34,119 bases of DNA from Flavobacteriales bacterium UBA1694 (GCA_002319955.1 DCJS01000027.1:1-34119), one strand, 5' to 3'; positions 1 through 8,102 are shown, counted from the first letter of the stretch. A program made the numbers and translations. Notes: generated by a model from the letters alone, not told the origin.

Positions 1-782
1 ACGGGCTGAAACATGTTGATTTTTTGTTTTATAGAAACAATAAGCATCGCCGCCATTGTGGCTGCAAAAGTCGCGATTAAACAGGGGAGGAAAATATCCG
101 TTGGGGTCTGAGATCCCATGGAGGCGCGTATGGCAATAATGGACACCGGAATTAAGGTGAGTCCGCTGGCATGCAAGCAAAGGAACATAATTTGTGCATT
201 ACTTGCCTTCTCCTTGGAGGGATTTAAGGTCTGCAAGCTCTCCATCGCTTTTAATCCAAAGGGGGTCGCTGCGTTGTCGAGCCCCAGGAGATTCGCACTG
301 AAATTGAGCATCATGTGCCCAAACGAAGGATGGTTTTTCGGGATTTCAGGGAAAAGCTTGGAGAAAAATGGTTGGATTAACCGAGAGAGAAGATTTATTC
401 CTCCCGCTTTTTCAGCAATGCTCATAAAGCCCATGAATAAGGTCATGATTCCAATTAGGCCAATACAGATAGTCACGGCTGTTTCTGAGGTGCCAATTAC
501 CCCGTCTGCTTCTTGAATTCGATAGACCTGAACCTTTTGAGTTGTAGGATCTAATTTGTAGTTAATATGCTCCTGCTCAACGGTAGTCGTTTCAGAAAGT
601 TGCTTTTGAATTTGCGGACTAAACTCGGTAATTGGTTGATTAGAAATTTGAACGGTATCCCCGCCTTGACCCACAACCATATCGTTGTAAATGGCTTTGT
701 AGTTGGGCATAAACAAGTATTTGATACTTGCCACGACAATTGCGATAATAATAAAGGCGGACCATATTTTGCTTAAAACCAT
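1..782 (-). CDS. SpmA/SpmB-like nucleoside-recognition (Gate) domain membrane protein, 3' end cut by window
   Basis: The visible 260 codons start at an ATG read from base 782 and run off the window edge. An N-terminal hydrophobic segment (about residues 4-24) is followed by a polar stretch of roughly 75 residues. After that come membrane segments with the SpmA-type signatures AVTICIGLIGIM, GFMSIAEKAGG and NLLGLDNAATPFGLKAME. These match the SpmA half of spore maturation proteins. In Flavobacteriia this family is usually one long SpmA-SpmB fusion, so the SpmB half should lie outside the window. The substrate is unknown; homologues are widespread in bacteria that do not sporulate, so a sporulation role should not be inferred. 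An in-frame stop shortly upstream, with no other ATG between, fixes the start. No clear promoter was found in the 174-base gap before it. Confidence 0.85.
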   Translation of the reverse strand, partial: MVLSKIWSAFIIIAIVVASIKYLFMPNYKAIYNDMVVGQGGDTVQISNQPITEFSPQIQKQLSETTTVEQEHINYKLDPTTQKVQVYRIQEADGVIGTSETAVTICIGLIGIMTLFMGFMSIAEKAGGINLLSRLIQPFFSKLFPEIPKNHPSFGHMMLNFSANLLGLDNAATPFGLKAMESLQTLNPSKEKASNAQIMFLCLHASGLTLIPVSIIAIRASMGSQTPTDIFLPCLIATFAATMAAMLIVSIKQKINMFQP

Positions 783-956
783 TCGATGAAAAATTTGGTT
801 AATCGTGCTTTAGTCTCCTATTCACTAGGCTGAGGATCCATTTGGGCGATACAGAGGTTAAAGTTATTGATTTTAGTTCGTTTTGAATTCGTTATTCCCT
901 CAAAGGTGGCAACTCGATAGCTCAAGTCGGCCTAGGGGTTTGTTTATAAAAGCCAA

Positions 957-2669
957 TTACAAGACTCGTGCAATGGGGTAACGCTTGTAAGCGGACTCAA
1001 AATAAGGGGACTGCTCATAGACCCAATTCAGTTGAAGCGCCCCGCTCTTTTTCATTTCAGGGTTTATTTCTTTTTCTAAATCCAGTGCGGCTTTAAGGGC
1101 TGGATCCGCATTCAATAGTTTTGCAGCAGTATCCTCGAAGACGTAAGGCGAGAAGTGCTCTTTTTGCATCAGGATCGCATCAAAGAAGTTCCAATTAAAG
1201 AAGCTGTCTACAGCCTGAGGCTCTAAAGTTTCCAAAAGGTATTTAACCCCGGATTGATTTGTTGGAACAAGATAGTCTCCTTTTGAAAAACGAAGCTGCT
1301 TGGTCTGACTTTTTACTTGTGTATTGTAATGGTTGTAATGGCCTTCGTAGGGGGCTTTTGAAGTTTGATAATCAACAATTGAGTATAATTCTACGACCAG
1401 TGTGCTGTCTTTTTCCAAACGAGTCATTTCGATCTGATTGCGCTCGAGATGCTGTAGCACCTGCCACTGCGCTTGGGGCACCACGTAGTATCTCGGGATT
1501 TTAATCTCTTGGGTGGAGCGGTACTTAGTGTAAAATTTTATTTTTTTTGTGAAGGGTTTAGTTCGGTCGTAAAAAAGTCGGGGCAGTCCAGAGACTTCAC
1601 TTTTTATTTGACTTGCTTCATAGCCTTTGAATTCGATTTCATCGGAACTGGAGTGGTCAATTTCCCAACCAAGTGTGTAGGGTAATCCTGCCTTGTATTG
1701 GTTCGTATTCTGTGCTCTTTTTTCTTTAATTGATTTGAAGTTTTTTTCTGTAAAGTCAATATACGACCGCATATTTTCATAGGTCACTTTTACACGATCG
1801 CTGTATGGTTTTAGCATGTGGGTTTCCGGCACGGTTCCAATCGTGTTGAAAAGCGAGGTATAGCCCGTTGCGTAGCGTGGCGTATCCATAAATTGGTCGT
1901 ATCCTTTTTCAGGCGTGCCGTTCCAAACATTTACATACGGTATCGGATCAATTCCTTTTGCTCTTAAGTTATTGGAGATTTCCGGATTCATTTGATCGTG
2001 GTAATACGCGCCAAGTAAAGTGCCAAGTCGCTCCCTATTTGTTGCAATATAGGTAAGGGTATATTGGTAGTCTGCGCCATTAGAGACGTGGTTATCAATA
2101 AAGACATCCGGCGAAAGAGTATGATAGAGCTCTTGGAAACTTTGCGCATTTTTACTGTCCGCTTTGATGAAATCACGATTCAGATCAAAGTTTCTGCTGT
2201 TGCCTCTAAAGCCATATTCCTGAGGTCCATTTTGGTTTGCCCTTGAGTAAGATCCGCGGTTCAACATCCCGCCAATATTGTAGCTCGCTACAAAAGCCAA
2301 CAAGATATTTTTCGGGGCTTCAACACGGCCTTCGGCGAGATCTCGAAGAAGTAGCATCGAGGCATCTATGCCATCCGGTTCCCCGGGGTGAATTCCATTG
2401 TTTACTAGAAGTATCGCTTTTTTTTCAGATTTTAAAGGATTGAAATTTCGGTCTTTGCTAAAAAATATAACCTCGAGTGGATAGCCACTATCTGTGGGGC
2501 CATATTCTTTCAAAAGGATTGTGCTGTGGTTTTCATCCAGGTCTTTATAAAAACTACGGAGTTCTTCATAAGTCGTGGTTTGATTCCCGTTCCCTTGTTC
2601 GTAAGGTGTTAACTGCTTTTGGGCCACACACCATGTGCATATAAGAGAGAGTAGAAAAGAGAATTTCAT
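957..2669 (-). CDS. Secreted M14-family zinc carboxypeptidase
   Basis: This 570-residue protein begins with a signal peptide (about residues 1-16) and is probably periplasmic or exported. The M14 zinc site is visible: His94 and Glu97 in GIHPGEPDG, and the third ligand His194 in IDNHVSNG. Asn164-Arg165 in FDLNRDF fits the substrate-carboxylate-binding pair, and Glu282 in GTVPETHML fits the catalytic glutamate. The catalytic domain covers roughly residues 30-310. The remaining 260 residues are a C-terminal extension of unknown role, common in Bacteroidota members of the family. The gene lies 49 bases downstream of the DinB-like gene on the same strand and may share its transcript. It probably trims peptides or cell-wall peptides, but specificity cannot be read from the sequence. 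Confidence 0.9.
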   Translation of the reverse strand: MKFSFLLSLICTWCVAQKQLTPYEQGNGNQTTTYEELRSFYKDLDENHSTILLKEYGPTDSGYPLEVIFFSKDRNFNPLKSEKKAILLVNNGIHPGEPDGIDASMLLLRDLAEGRVEAPKNILLAFVASYNIGGMLNRGSYSRANQNGPQEYGFRGNSRNFDLNRDFIKADSKNAQSFQELYHTLSPDVFIDNHVSNGADYQYTLTYIATNRERLGTLLGAYYHDQMNPEISNNLRAKGIDPIPYVNVWNGTPEKGYDQFMDTPRYATGYTSLFNTIGTVPETHMLKPYSDRVKVTYENMRSYIDFTEKNFKSIKEKRAQNTNQYKAGLPYTLGWEIDHSSSDEIEFKGYEASQIKSEVSGLPRLFYDRTKPFTKKIKFYTKYRSTQEIKIPRYYVVPQAQWQVLQHLERNQIEMTRLEKDSTLVVELYSIVDYQTSKAPYEGHYNHYNTQVKSQTKQLRFSKGDYLVPTNQSGVKYLLETLEPQAVDSFFNWNFFDAILMQKEHFSPYVFEDTAAKLLNADPALKAALDLEKEINPEMKKSGALQLNWVYEQSPYFESAYKRYPIARVL

Positions 2670-2718
2670 ATGTGTCTAATGAGGATTAAAATAGTGAAGC
2701 GCCTTTGAACCGAATTTA

Positions 2719-3228
2719 TTATTTGCTTTGCATCTGTTCAAAGGTTGGACCGTAAAGACCAGGCACTGCATGCCCTAGGGTGCGTAAATGCGCGATCATC
2801 TCCCCTCTATGGTGGTACAGGTGACTCATAAGCATGCCTCGAATAATTCCGATTTTTGCTGTTTCTGGTATTAAAATGTGGTCTCCATGAACGAGTTTCC
2901 AAGGTGCTAAATAGGTTGTTTCGTCCCAATTTTCAATGGCCTTTGTGGCATTTTCAATTTTGGCATCCAACTCTAAGTTCAGTTCTTCTACTGTCGCATT
3001 TGCACTAGCGTTACTCGACACCAGACTGAGGTCAAAAGCATCTGAATTAAAAACACCATCATACCAATTGTAGATGCTAATGATATGGGCTGCTAGGTCT
3101 CTTATCGACCACAGGTGCGGTTGAGAACGGTAGTCTAAGGCTGATTGAGGGATTGACTGAAATAAAGATTTAGTTCCCTTCGCTTCGTGAGCAAATTCTC
3201 GAAGAAGTCCCATTTTTAGTTGATACAT
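2719..3228 (-). CDS. DinB/YfiT-family putative metal-dependent protein
   Basis: This 169-residue protein has the DinB four-helix-bundle pattern. The probable metal-binding histidines are His48 in DLAAHIIS, then His136 and His140 in SHLYHHRGE, which is the typical HxxxHRGE ending of the third helix. Family members bind a divalent metal, and some are thiol-dependent transferases (for example with bacillithiol or mycothiol); many have no known substrate. It sits between the DUF6973-like gene and the M14 peptidase, all on the minus strand with gaps of 38-49 bases, so a three-gene transcript is plausible. The family call is firm. The biochemical role is not known. Confidence 0.85.
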   Translation of the reverse strand: MYQLKMGLLREFAHEAKGTKSLFQSIPQSALDYRSQPHLWSIRDLAAHIISIYNWYDGVFNSDAFDLSLVSSNASANATVEELNLELDAKIENATKAIENWDETTYLAPWKLVHGDHILIPETAKIGIIRGMLMSHLYHHRGEMIAHLRTLGHAVPGLYGPTFEQMQSK

Positions 3229-3266
3229 GCGTGAAAGTTAAGGTTAGTAGGATGTAAAGTTAAAAA

Positions 3267-3779
3267 TTATTCACTTAGATACACCAGTTCATCCCCTATT
3301 TCTTGTTCAAGCGACGTGAGAACTTGAGCCGTTTTTGTTTTTAAAAGAAGTTTTTCTACAAAAAAACTGGTTTCGAAAAACTGTCTATGAATTCCTGTAA
3401 GCATTTGTTCAAAAGTTTGGAGGCCTACGGCATTGTTGTGCAGGTCCATTTTGGTTTCTAGCGGCTTATTTGGGAATAGCTCCTCGTGCATGTCGGTAAA
3501 GGTTTTCGTATACCGAATGGCCTTTTTGCTAGAAGAAATTTTGCAACAATACATGGTAATCAAGCACGTCCAAAGGGCATGCCTAAAGGCATTGCCCACA
3601 CCACTTGTCGAGTTGGTTTTTGGGAAGAGTCGCCGTGTTATCGCGAAGGTACGCAGCGAAGCATACAGAGCAAGAATAGAAAAATGAGGGTAGCGCAAGG
3701 CAAGACCCAGCATGCGTAAAATCTTTTTGAAAGAGAGACTCCGTAGAGCCCTAATTAAAATGGTAGCGGCACGTCTCAT
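3267..3779 (-). CDS. DUF6973-like alpha-helical protein
   Basis: I place the start at base 3779 (protein MRRAATIL..., 170 residues), not at the in-frame ATG at 3797. The upstream ATG lies in the loop of a strong terminator hairpin that ends the accD transcript. The protein has a basic N-terminus and a mostly helical prediction. Its conserved-looking motifs are GNAFRHALWTCLI (middle), FTDMHEELF and KMDLHNNAVG. The His/Asp/Glu-rich spacing suggests a metal-binding or hydrolase-like fold, and I associate the pattern with DUF6973, a family common in flavobacteria. Its function is not known. The absence of a signal peptide suggests a cytoplasmic location. A hydrophobic stretch near residues 25-45 could be peripheral to the membrane. 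Confidence 0.7.
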   Translation of the reverse strand: MRRAATILIRALRSLSFKKILRMLGLALRYPHFSILALYASLRTFAITRRLFPKTNSTSGVGNAFRHALWTCLITMYCCKISSSKKAIRYTKTFTDMHEELFPNKPLETKMDLHNNAVGLQTFEQMLTGIHRQFFETSFFVEKLLLKTKTAQVLTSLEQEIGDELVYLSE

Positions 3780-3810
3780 AAAACAAATCTCACCCATTAA
3801 GGTGAGATTT
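3780..3810 (-). terminator. Intrinsic terminator of accD
   Basis: A perfect 10-base-pair inverted repeat (AAATCTCACC at 3785-3794 and GGTGAGATTT at 3801-3810) has a 6-base loop. Read on the minus strand it is followed by a T-rich tract (TTTGTTTT). It begins 20 bases after the accD stop codon. Its loop contains an ATG that is in frame with the next gene. Confidence 0.85.
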
Positions 3811-3830
3811 TAGTAGTTAATGCTTGTAAT

Positions 3831-4682
3831 TTAAGCGTTAGTTAATAGCGCTAGAGTTTGTGCGATTTTGTCTTTTGCATCGTTACGTTTAACGATAAAG
3901 TCCACAAAGCCTTTTTCAAGTAGGAATTCAGAAGTTTGGAATCCTTCAGGAAGGTCCTTACCAATGGTCTCGCGGATTACGCGAGGACCTGCGAATCCAA
4001 TTAAAGCCCCAGGTTCTGCCATAATGATGTCTGCGGTCATTGCAAAGGAAGCTGTAATTCCGCCAAATGTTGGGTCACACAAATAAGCAATATAAGGGAG
4101 TCCGTTTTGGGAAAGCTGCGAGAGTTTTGCTTGCACTTTTGCGAGCTGCATCAATGAAAATGCGGCCTCTTGCATTCTTGCCCCTCCGGATTGACAGATG
4201 ATCATATAGGGCAGTCGGTTCTTAATACTGTAGTCAATAGCACGTCTTATTTTCTCCCCCATCGCGGAGCCCAAGGAACCGCCAATAAAGGCAAAGTCCA
4301 TACAAGAAATGACCATTTCTGATCCGTTGACTTTTCCTACAGCGTTTCGAATTGAATCCGTAAGTTTTGTCTTGGACTTAACTTCTTTTAATCGATCGGT
4401 ATACGATTTAGTGTCTTTGAAATTGAGCATGTCGACACTTTCAACATCACGGTCAAGTTCTTTGAATTTATTATGGTCGAAAAACATTTCAAAAAACTCC
4501 TCGCTTCCAATGCGCACGTGAAACCCATCCTCCGGGGAGACGTAATTGTTTCTCTTTAACTCATCGTGTTCTACGATTTTTCCTGAAGGTGTTTTATGCC
4601 AAAGGCCTTTAGGAACGTCTTTCTTATCTTCAGTAGACGTTGTGATATTTTTCGTTTTTCTTTTGAACCAGTCAAATGCCAT
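3831..4682 (-). CDS. accD: Acetyl-CoA carboxylase carboxyltransferase subunit beta
   Basis: This 283-residue protein is the beta half of the carboxyltransferase that moves CO2 from carboxybiotin to acetyl-CoA, the committed step of fatty-acid synthesis. The crotonase-type core is clear: GGSLGSAMGEKI, the oxyanion-region motif QSGGARMQEAAFSLMQ, DPTFGGITASFA, and the C-terminal GALIGFAGPRVIRET. In many bacteria the N-terminus carries a four-cysteine zinc ribbon. Here the matching region (GLWHKTPSGKIVEHDEL onwards, about residues 26-60) keeps the fold pattern but has no cysteine. I believe this is normal for Flavobacteriia. A consensus promoter lies directly upstream and a terminator follows, so it looks like a single-gene transcript separate from fbaA. 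Confidence 0.97.
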   Translation of the reverse strand: MAFDWFKRKTKNITTSTEDKKDVPKGLWHKTPSGKIVEHDELKRNNYVSPEDGFHVRIGSEEFFEMFFDHNKFKELDRDVESVDMLNFKDTKSYTDRLKEVKSKTKLTDSIRNAVGKVNGSEMVISCMDFAFIGGSLGSAMGEKIRRAIDYSIKNRLPYMIICQSGGARMQEAAFSLMQLAKVQAKLSQLSQNGLPYIAYLCDPTFGGITASFAMTADIIMAEPGALIGFAGPRVIRETIGKDLPEGFQTSEFLLEKGFVDFIVKRNDAKDKIAQTLALLTNA

Positions 4683-4702
4683 GTTCGATATTATTTAGTG
4701 CA

Positions 4703-4735
4703 CAAAAGTAGGGAATAATTCTAAACCAGGGCAAA
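4703..4735 (-). promoter_or_regulatory. Bacteroidota-type promoter of accD
   Basis: On the minus strand, TTTG (4735-4732) is followed after 21 bases by TACTTTTG (4710-4703), matching the Bacteroidota consensus TTTG-N19-21-TAnnTTTG. Transcription would start near 4697, giving a leader of about 15 bases. A dyad (ATTCTAA at 4718-4724, TTAGAAT at 4742-4748) brackets the -33 element. Confidence 0.7.
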
Positions 4736-4758
4736 GCCTTATTAGAATATCCCAAGTG

Positions 4759-5829
4759 CTATTTCAAAGTATTTACGTTGTTCAAATCTTCAAAGGCTTG
4801 AACCAGACGTTTTGAGAATGTATCTTCCCCTTTTCTTATCCAACCTCTTGGGTCGTAGAATTTCTTGTTCGGTTTGTCGTTTCCTTCTGGATTTCCAATT
4901 TGCGTTCTTAAGTACTCGACATTGTCCACCATATAATCCCGTATACCTTCTGCATAAGCGAATTGTAAATCCGTATCAATATTCATTTTAATAACACCAT
5001 AATCAATGGCTTCGCGAATTTCCTCTAATGACGATCCTGAACCGCCGTGGAATACAAAATTGATAGGTTTTTTTGTCGTTCCGTATTTTTCCTCAACAAA
5101 TCTCTGTGAATTGTCAAGAATCTTTGGCGTTAATTTGACATTTCCTGGTTTGTATACGCCATGCACGTTTCCGAATGCAGCCGCGATAGTGAAGTTGTCT
5201 GAAATGCCTTTTAAGCGCTCGTAAGCGTAAGCCACCTCATCGGGTTGGGTATAAAGTTTTGAAGAATCAACCCCTGAGTTGTCTACACCGTCTTCTTCGC
5301 CACCCGTTACACCAAGCTCAATTTCTAGAGTCATGTCCATTTTGGCCATTCTTTCGAAGTATTTTGATGAAATGTCAATGTTCTCTTCAATTGGCTCCTC
5401 CGAAAGGTCAAGCATATGAGAAGAATAGAGCGACTTGCCGTAGAGTTTGTAGAATTCTTCACTTGCATCAAGAAGTCCATCAATCCATGGAAGTAGTTTT
5501 TTTGCGCAGTGATCCGTGTGTAATATAACGGTTGCACCGTATGCTTCCGCTAGGGTGTGAATATGTTTTGCTCCTGCAACACCTCCTAAGATGGCTGCTT
5601 TCTGAGCGTCGTTGCTAAGTCCTTTTCCAGCATTGAAGGCGGCGCCTCCATTTGAAAATTGGATGATTATTGGAGCATTGAGTTTTGCTGCAGTTTCCAT
5701 GGCTGCATTTACATTGCTTGATCCAATAACATTTACTGCGGGCAGTGCAAAACGGTTTTCTTTTGCGTATTGGAAAATATCGGTCACCATTTGTCCAGTT
5801 GCGACTCCTGCGGGAAATATTCTACTCAT
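4759..5829 (-). CDS. fbaA: Class II fructose-bisphosphate aldolase
   Basis: This 356-residue cytoplasmic zinc aldolase cleaves fructose-1,6-bisphosphate to dihydroxyacetone phosphate and glyceraldehyde-3-phosphate, and also runs the reverse reaction. Zinc and catalytic motifs are visible: ILHTDHCAKKLLPW (zinc-binding and catalytic His/Asp), LEIELGVTGGEEDG, AAAFGNVHGVYKPG and FVFHGGSGSSLEEI. The length and insertions match the class II subtype A (E. coli FbaA, 359 residues). It lies 75 bases downstream of nadK on the same strand. No clean consensus promoter was found in that gap, so co-transcription with nadK is possible. No U-tailed terminator follows, but accD has its own promoter. Confidence 0.97.
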   Translation of the reverse strand: MSRIFPAGVATGQMVTDIFQYAKENRFALPAVNVIGSSNVNAAMETAAKLNAPIIIQFSNGGAAFNAGKGLSNDAQKAAILGGVAGAKHIHTLAEAYGATVILHTDHCAKKLLPWIDGLLDASEEFYKLYGKSLYSSHMLDLSEEPIEENIDISSKYFERMAKMDMTLEIELGVTGGEEDGVDNSGVDSSKLYTQPDEVAYAYERLKGISDNFTIAAAFGNVHGVYKPGNVKLTPKILDNSQRFVEEKYGTTKKPINFVFHGGSGSSLEEIREAIDYGVIKMNIDTDLQFAYAEGIRDYMVDNVEYLRTQIGNPEGNDKPNKKFYDPRGWIRKGEDTFSKRLVQAFEDLNNVNTLK

Positions 5830-5904
5830 TTTTTGTCGTGTTTAAAGTTGAAAAAAGTGGGAATTAATCTTGTAAAGTTAAGGATTTTTTGTTGGAAGGT
5901 TTTA

Positions 5905-6771
5905 TTAATTTCTTTTGTCCTTGCCCCAGAGTAGTTTCTGTCGAATTGTTTCATAAAAGCTGAGGTTCGTTGGCTGGACAAGAGCAATTTTAAAGTTCGC
6001 TTTTCTAATGATAAGCTCAGTTTCTGTATCGATGTGAACCAATCTAGAATCTAAGGATAAGGAATATTGAGGCACGCGACTCTCCACCTTAAGTCTGAAC
6101 TCCGCATCATCTTTTACGATAAGTGGACGAACGTTAAGGTTATGTGGGGCAATTGGTGTAATGACAAAATTGTCATTTTCTGGAGCAATAATTGGTCCTC
6201 CACAGCTAAGGGAATAGGCCGTCGAACCGGTCGGAGTCGATATAATGACGCCATCGCCCCAAAACACATTTAGAAACTCATCGTTAATAAACGAATCAAT
6301 CGTGATCATGGAGGTCGTTTCTTTTCTAGAGATTACAATGTCGTTTAAAGCATAGGGAAAGAAATCGCTTGAGTTCGGGCAAATTACTTCAATGACCGAG
6401 CGCCTAGAAAGGGTGTAGCTTCCTTTTAGAATAGAATCTAATTCTCTAAAGGCCTCCTCTTTCGTGAAACTGGCCAAGAATCCTAATCGCCCAGTGTTCA
6501 CCCCAACGATTGGAATCCCACTATCTTGCACAAAAAGTAGGGAGCTCACTAGGGTGCCGTCGCCCCCAAAAGTGAAAAACAGATCAACGTTTCTATCCGT
6601 TAAGTCTGCCTTATTAGCAAAGGTGTCAAAATCTTTTGAAAACTGCATAGCCTCTGCCATTCCTTGGTAGAGCACCGACTCCACGCCCCTTTTGTTCAGC
6701 TCAGAAATAAATTTACTGAGATAGAGAAACGTATCGAGATCGCTTTTTTGCGTATAAATTGCTGCTTTCAT
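5905..6771 (-). CDS. nadK: NAD kinase
   Basis: This 288-residue enzyme phosphorylates NAD to NADP. The family signatures are present: the GGDGT motif in FTFGGDGTLVSSLL, the NTGRLGFLA strand, and the conserved nucleotide-binding SPTGSTAYSLSCGGPII. Length is normal. The start codon is only 3 bases from the stop of the CBS-domain gene, so the two are almost certainly translated from one transcript. A CBS protein next to NAD kinase is a recurrent flavobacterial arrangement, which suggests, but does not prove, that the CBS protein senses adenine nucleotides for a linked process. Confidence 0.97.
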   Translation of the reverse strand: MKAAIYTQKSDLDTFLYLSKFISELNKRGVESVLYQGMAEAMQFSKDFDTFANKADLTDRNVDLFFTFGGDGTLVSSLLFVQDSGIPIVGVNTGRLGFLASFTKEEAFRELDSILKGSYTLSRRSVIEVICPNSSDFFPYALNDIVISRKETTSMITIDSFINDEFLNVFWGDGVIISTPTGSTAYSLSCGGPIIAPENDNFVITPIAPHNLNVRPLIVKDDAEFRLKVESRVPQYSLSLDSRLVHIDTETELIIRKANFKIALVQPTNLSFYETIRQKLLWGKDKRN

Positions 6772-6774
6772 CTG

Positions 6775-7428
6775 TTAAACCTCTAAGTATTTTTGAAAAA
6801 AACCAAATCGGTCTTTTAGCAGTTTGTCCTTCTGGTCATCATAATGCTTGTGAATCACTAAATAGCCATAGCGCTCGAAGGTTTCGTCAATCGAACTAAG
6901 CGTGTCACTCTTTATTTTCATTGTAATTTGGACGCCATCCTCAAGAACCGCACTTACGTACAGCCCATAGAGCTTTGCGTTGCTGCCTTCCACAATCGTT
7001 GCGATTTCGGATAAAGAGTAATGAATAGTATTTGTCTGGACCGTTAAAATAGCGCCGCTCTCTGAAAATAATGGGTATTTGGAAAATTCATTAAACAGAT
7101 CGTCACTCGAAATGTACCCGAGGTATTTCTCCGTCTTACCAATGACGGGGACAATGTTAGAATTAAAAATATAAAAAAGTTTTACGGTGTCTAAAATGCT
7201 TCCGTCTTCGTAAATCGCAAACTTTTCGAAATGGAGTTCAAGTGACCCGATTTTGCCTTCAGGGCTTTCTTCTAAAAAGCTTTGACTAAGTGCTCCGACA
7301 TACAACCCATTATGCTTAATGAAGATATGGGAATGTCCAAATTCCTTGGCAACCTCGCAGGCCTCCTCAATAGAGTCGCTCTTTGAAAAGGCGGGAAAAT
7401 CCTTAGAAATGTACTCTTTTATAAACAT
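6775..7428 (-). CDS. CBS-domain protein, probable adenine-nucleotide sensor
   Basis: This 217-residue soluble protein has two CBS repeats in its first 135 residues. The first is around FIKHNGLYVGALSQ, and the second includes VKLFYIFNSNIVPVIGKTEKYLGYISSDDLF. The C-terminal 75 residues (SNAKLYGLYVSAVLEDGVQITMK and onwards) have a beta-alpha pattern like an ACT domain. CBS pairs usually bind AMP, ATP or similar ligands and regulate a partner. The gene stops 3 bases before the nadK start, so the two are translationally coupled and NAD kinase is a candidate partner. No enzymatic domain is visible. The regulatory role is an inference from context. Confidence 0.85.
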   Translation of the reverse strand: MFIKEYISKDFPAFSKSDSIEEACEVAKEFGHSHIFIKHNGLYVGALSQSFLEESPEGKIGSLELHFEKFAIYEDGSILDTVKLFYIFNSNIVPVIGKTEKYLGYISSDDLFNEFSKYPLFSESGAILTVQTNTIHYSLSEIATIVEGSNAKLYGLYVSAVLEDGVQITMKIKSDTLSSIDETFERYGYLVIHKHYDDQKDKLLKDRFGFFQKYLEV

Positions 7429-7502
7429 TAGGCTAATTTAGGAAAAATATAAAAAAGGAAGCGCATTAAGTTCTTGTTTTCAAGCGATAAGTAAGGCTTT
7501 GC

Positions 7503-8039
7503 TTAATGCAGTGTTTTAAAAAACTCCCAAATAACAATTCCTGCACAGATTGAAACGTTTAATGAATGTTTTGTGCCGTATTGGGGGATTTCCAAAAAAT
7601 GATCATAAAGCGAAAGAGAGTTGTCGCTAAGACCATCGACTTCGTTTCCTAGCACAAGCGCATAGCGTAAGTCCCTTTTAATGGGAAATGATTCAATGGA
7701 CTGACTCGTGGTGGTCTGTTCGACTCCAATACACTGATACCCTTGGTTTTTTAAATCACCAAGCGCCTCGCATACGTCAGTATAGTGATGCCAATCCACA
7801 CTTTCAGTGGCGCCTAGGGCCGCTTTTTGGATTTCACGGTGGGGTGGGATTGGGGTAATGCCACAAAGAATTATTTTCTCGACAACAAAGGCATCTGCCG
7901 TGCGAAATACCGACCCAACATTGTGCATGCTTCGAACGTTATCAAGGACAAGGACCAAAGGGATTTTTTTTGTCTGCTTAAAGGTTTCGACGTCAATACG
8001 GTTGAGCTCCTCGAGTTTGAGTTTTTTTGTGGATGACAT
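7503..8039 (-). CDS. TrmH-family (SPOUT) RNA 2'-O-methyltransferase
   Basis: This is a 178-residue SPOUT methyltransferase that uses S-adenosylmethionine to methylate a ribose in tRNA or rRNA. The three knot motifs are present: NVRSMHNVGSVFRTADAF, LVLGNEVDGLS, and IPQYGTKHSLNVSICAGIVIWE. I start it at ATG 8039 (MSSTKKLKLEELN). The frame is open up to 8141, but that part would overlap mutS, shows no conserved character, and runs through the divergent promoter region. The protein lacks the N-terminal substrate-binding domain of RlmB, so it resembles the short TrmH/TrmL-like forms. The exact RNA target is undetermined. Confidence 0.9.
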   Translation of the reverse strand: MSSTKKLKLEELNRIDVETFKQTKKIPLVLVLDNVRSMHNVGSVFRTADAFVVEKIILCGITPIPPHREIQKAALGATESVDWHHYTDVCEALGDLKNQGYQCIGVEQTTTSQSIESFPIKRDLRYALVLGNEVDGLSDNSLSLYDHFLEIPQYGTKHSLNVSICAGIVIWEFFKTLH

Positions 8040-8044
8040 TTTTG

Positions 8045-8061
8045 TATTTTTGACAAAATTA
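8045..8061. promoter_or_regulatory. Overlapping divergent -7 elements for the methyltransferase and mutS
   Basis: TATTTTTG on the plus strand (8045-8052) and TAATTTTG on the minus strand (8061-8054) both match the TAnnTTTG -7 consensus and nearly abut. Neither has a good TTTG 19-21 bases upstream, so this rests on the -7 motifs alone. Confidence 0.35.
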
Positions 8062-8102
8062 ACAAAATCAACCGGTCCTTTGGACTGATGCACTGAAAAA
8101 GA

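Noticed and set aside
118..776. Plus- and minus-strand open frames at the left edge
   Set aside because: They are shadows of the SpmA-like gene, whose frame gives clear membrane segments and family motifs.
7429..7502. Terminator between the methyltransferase and CBS genes
   Set aside because: Only 4-5 base-pair stems with a bulge and no T run could be drawn.
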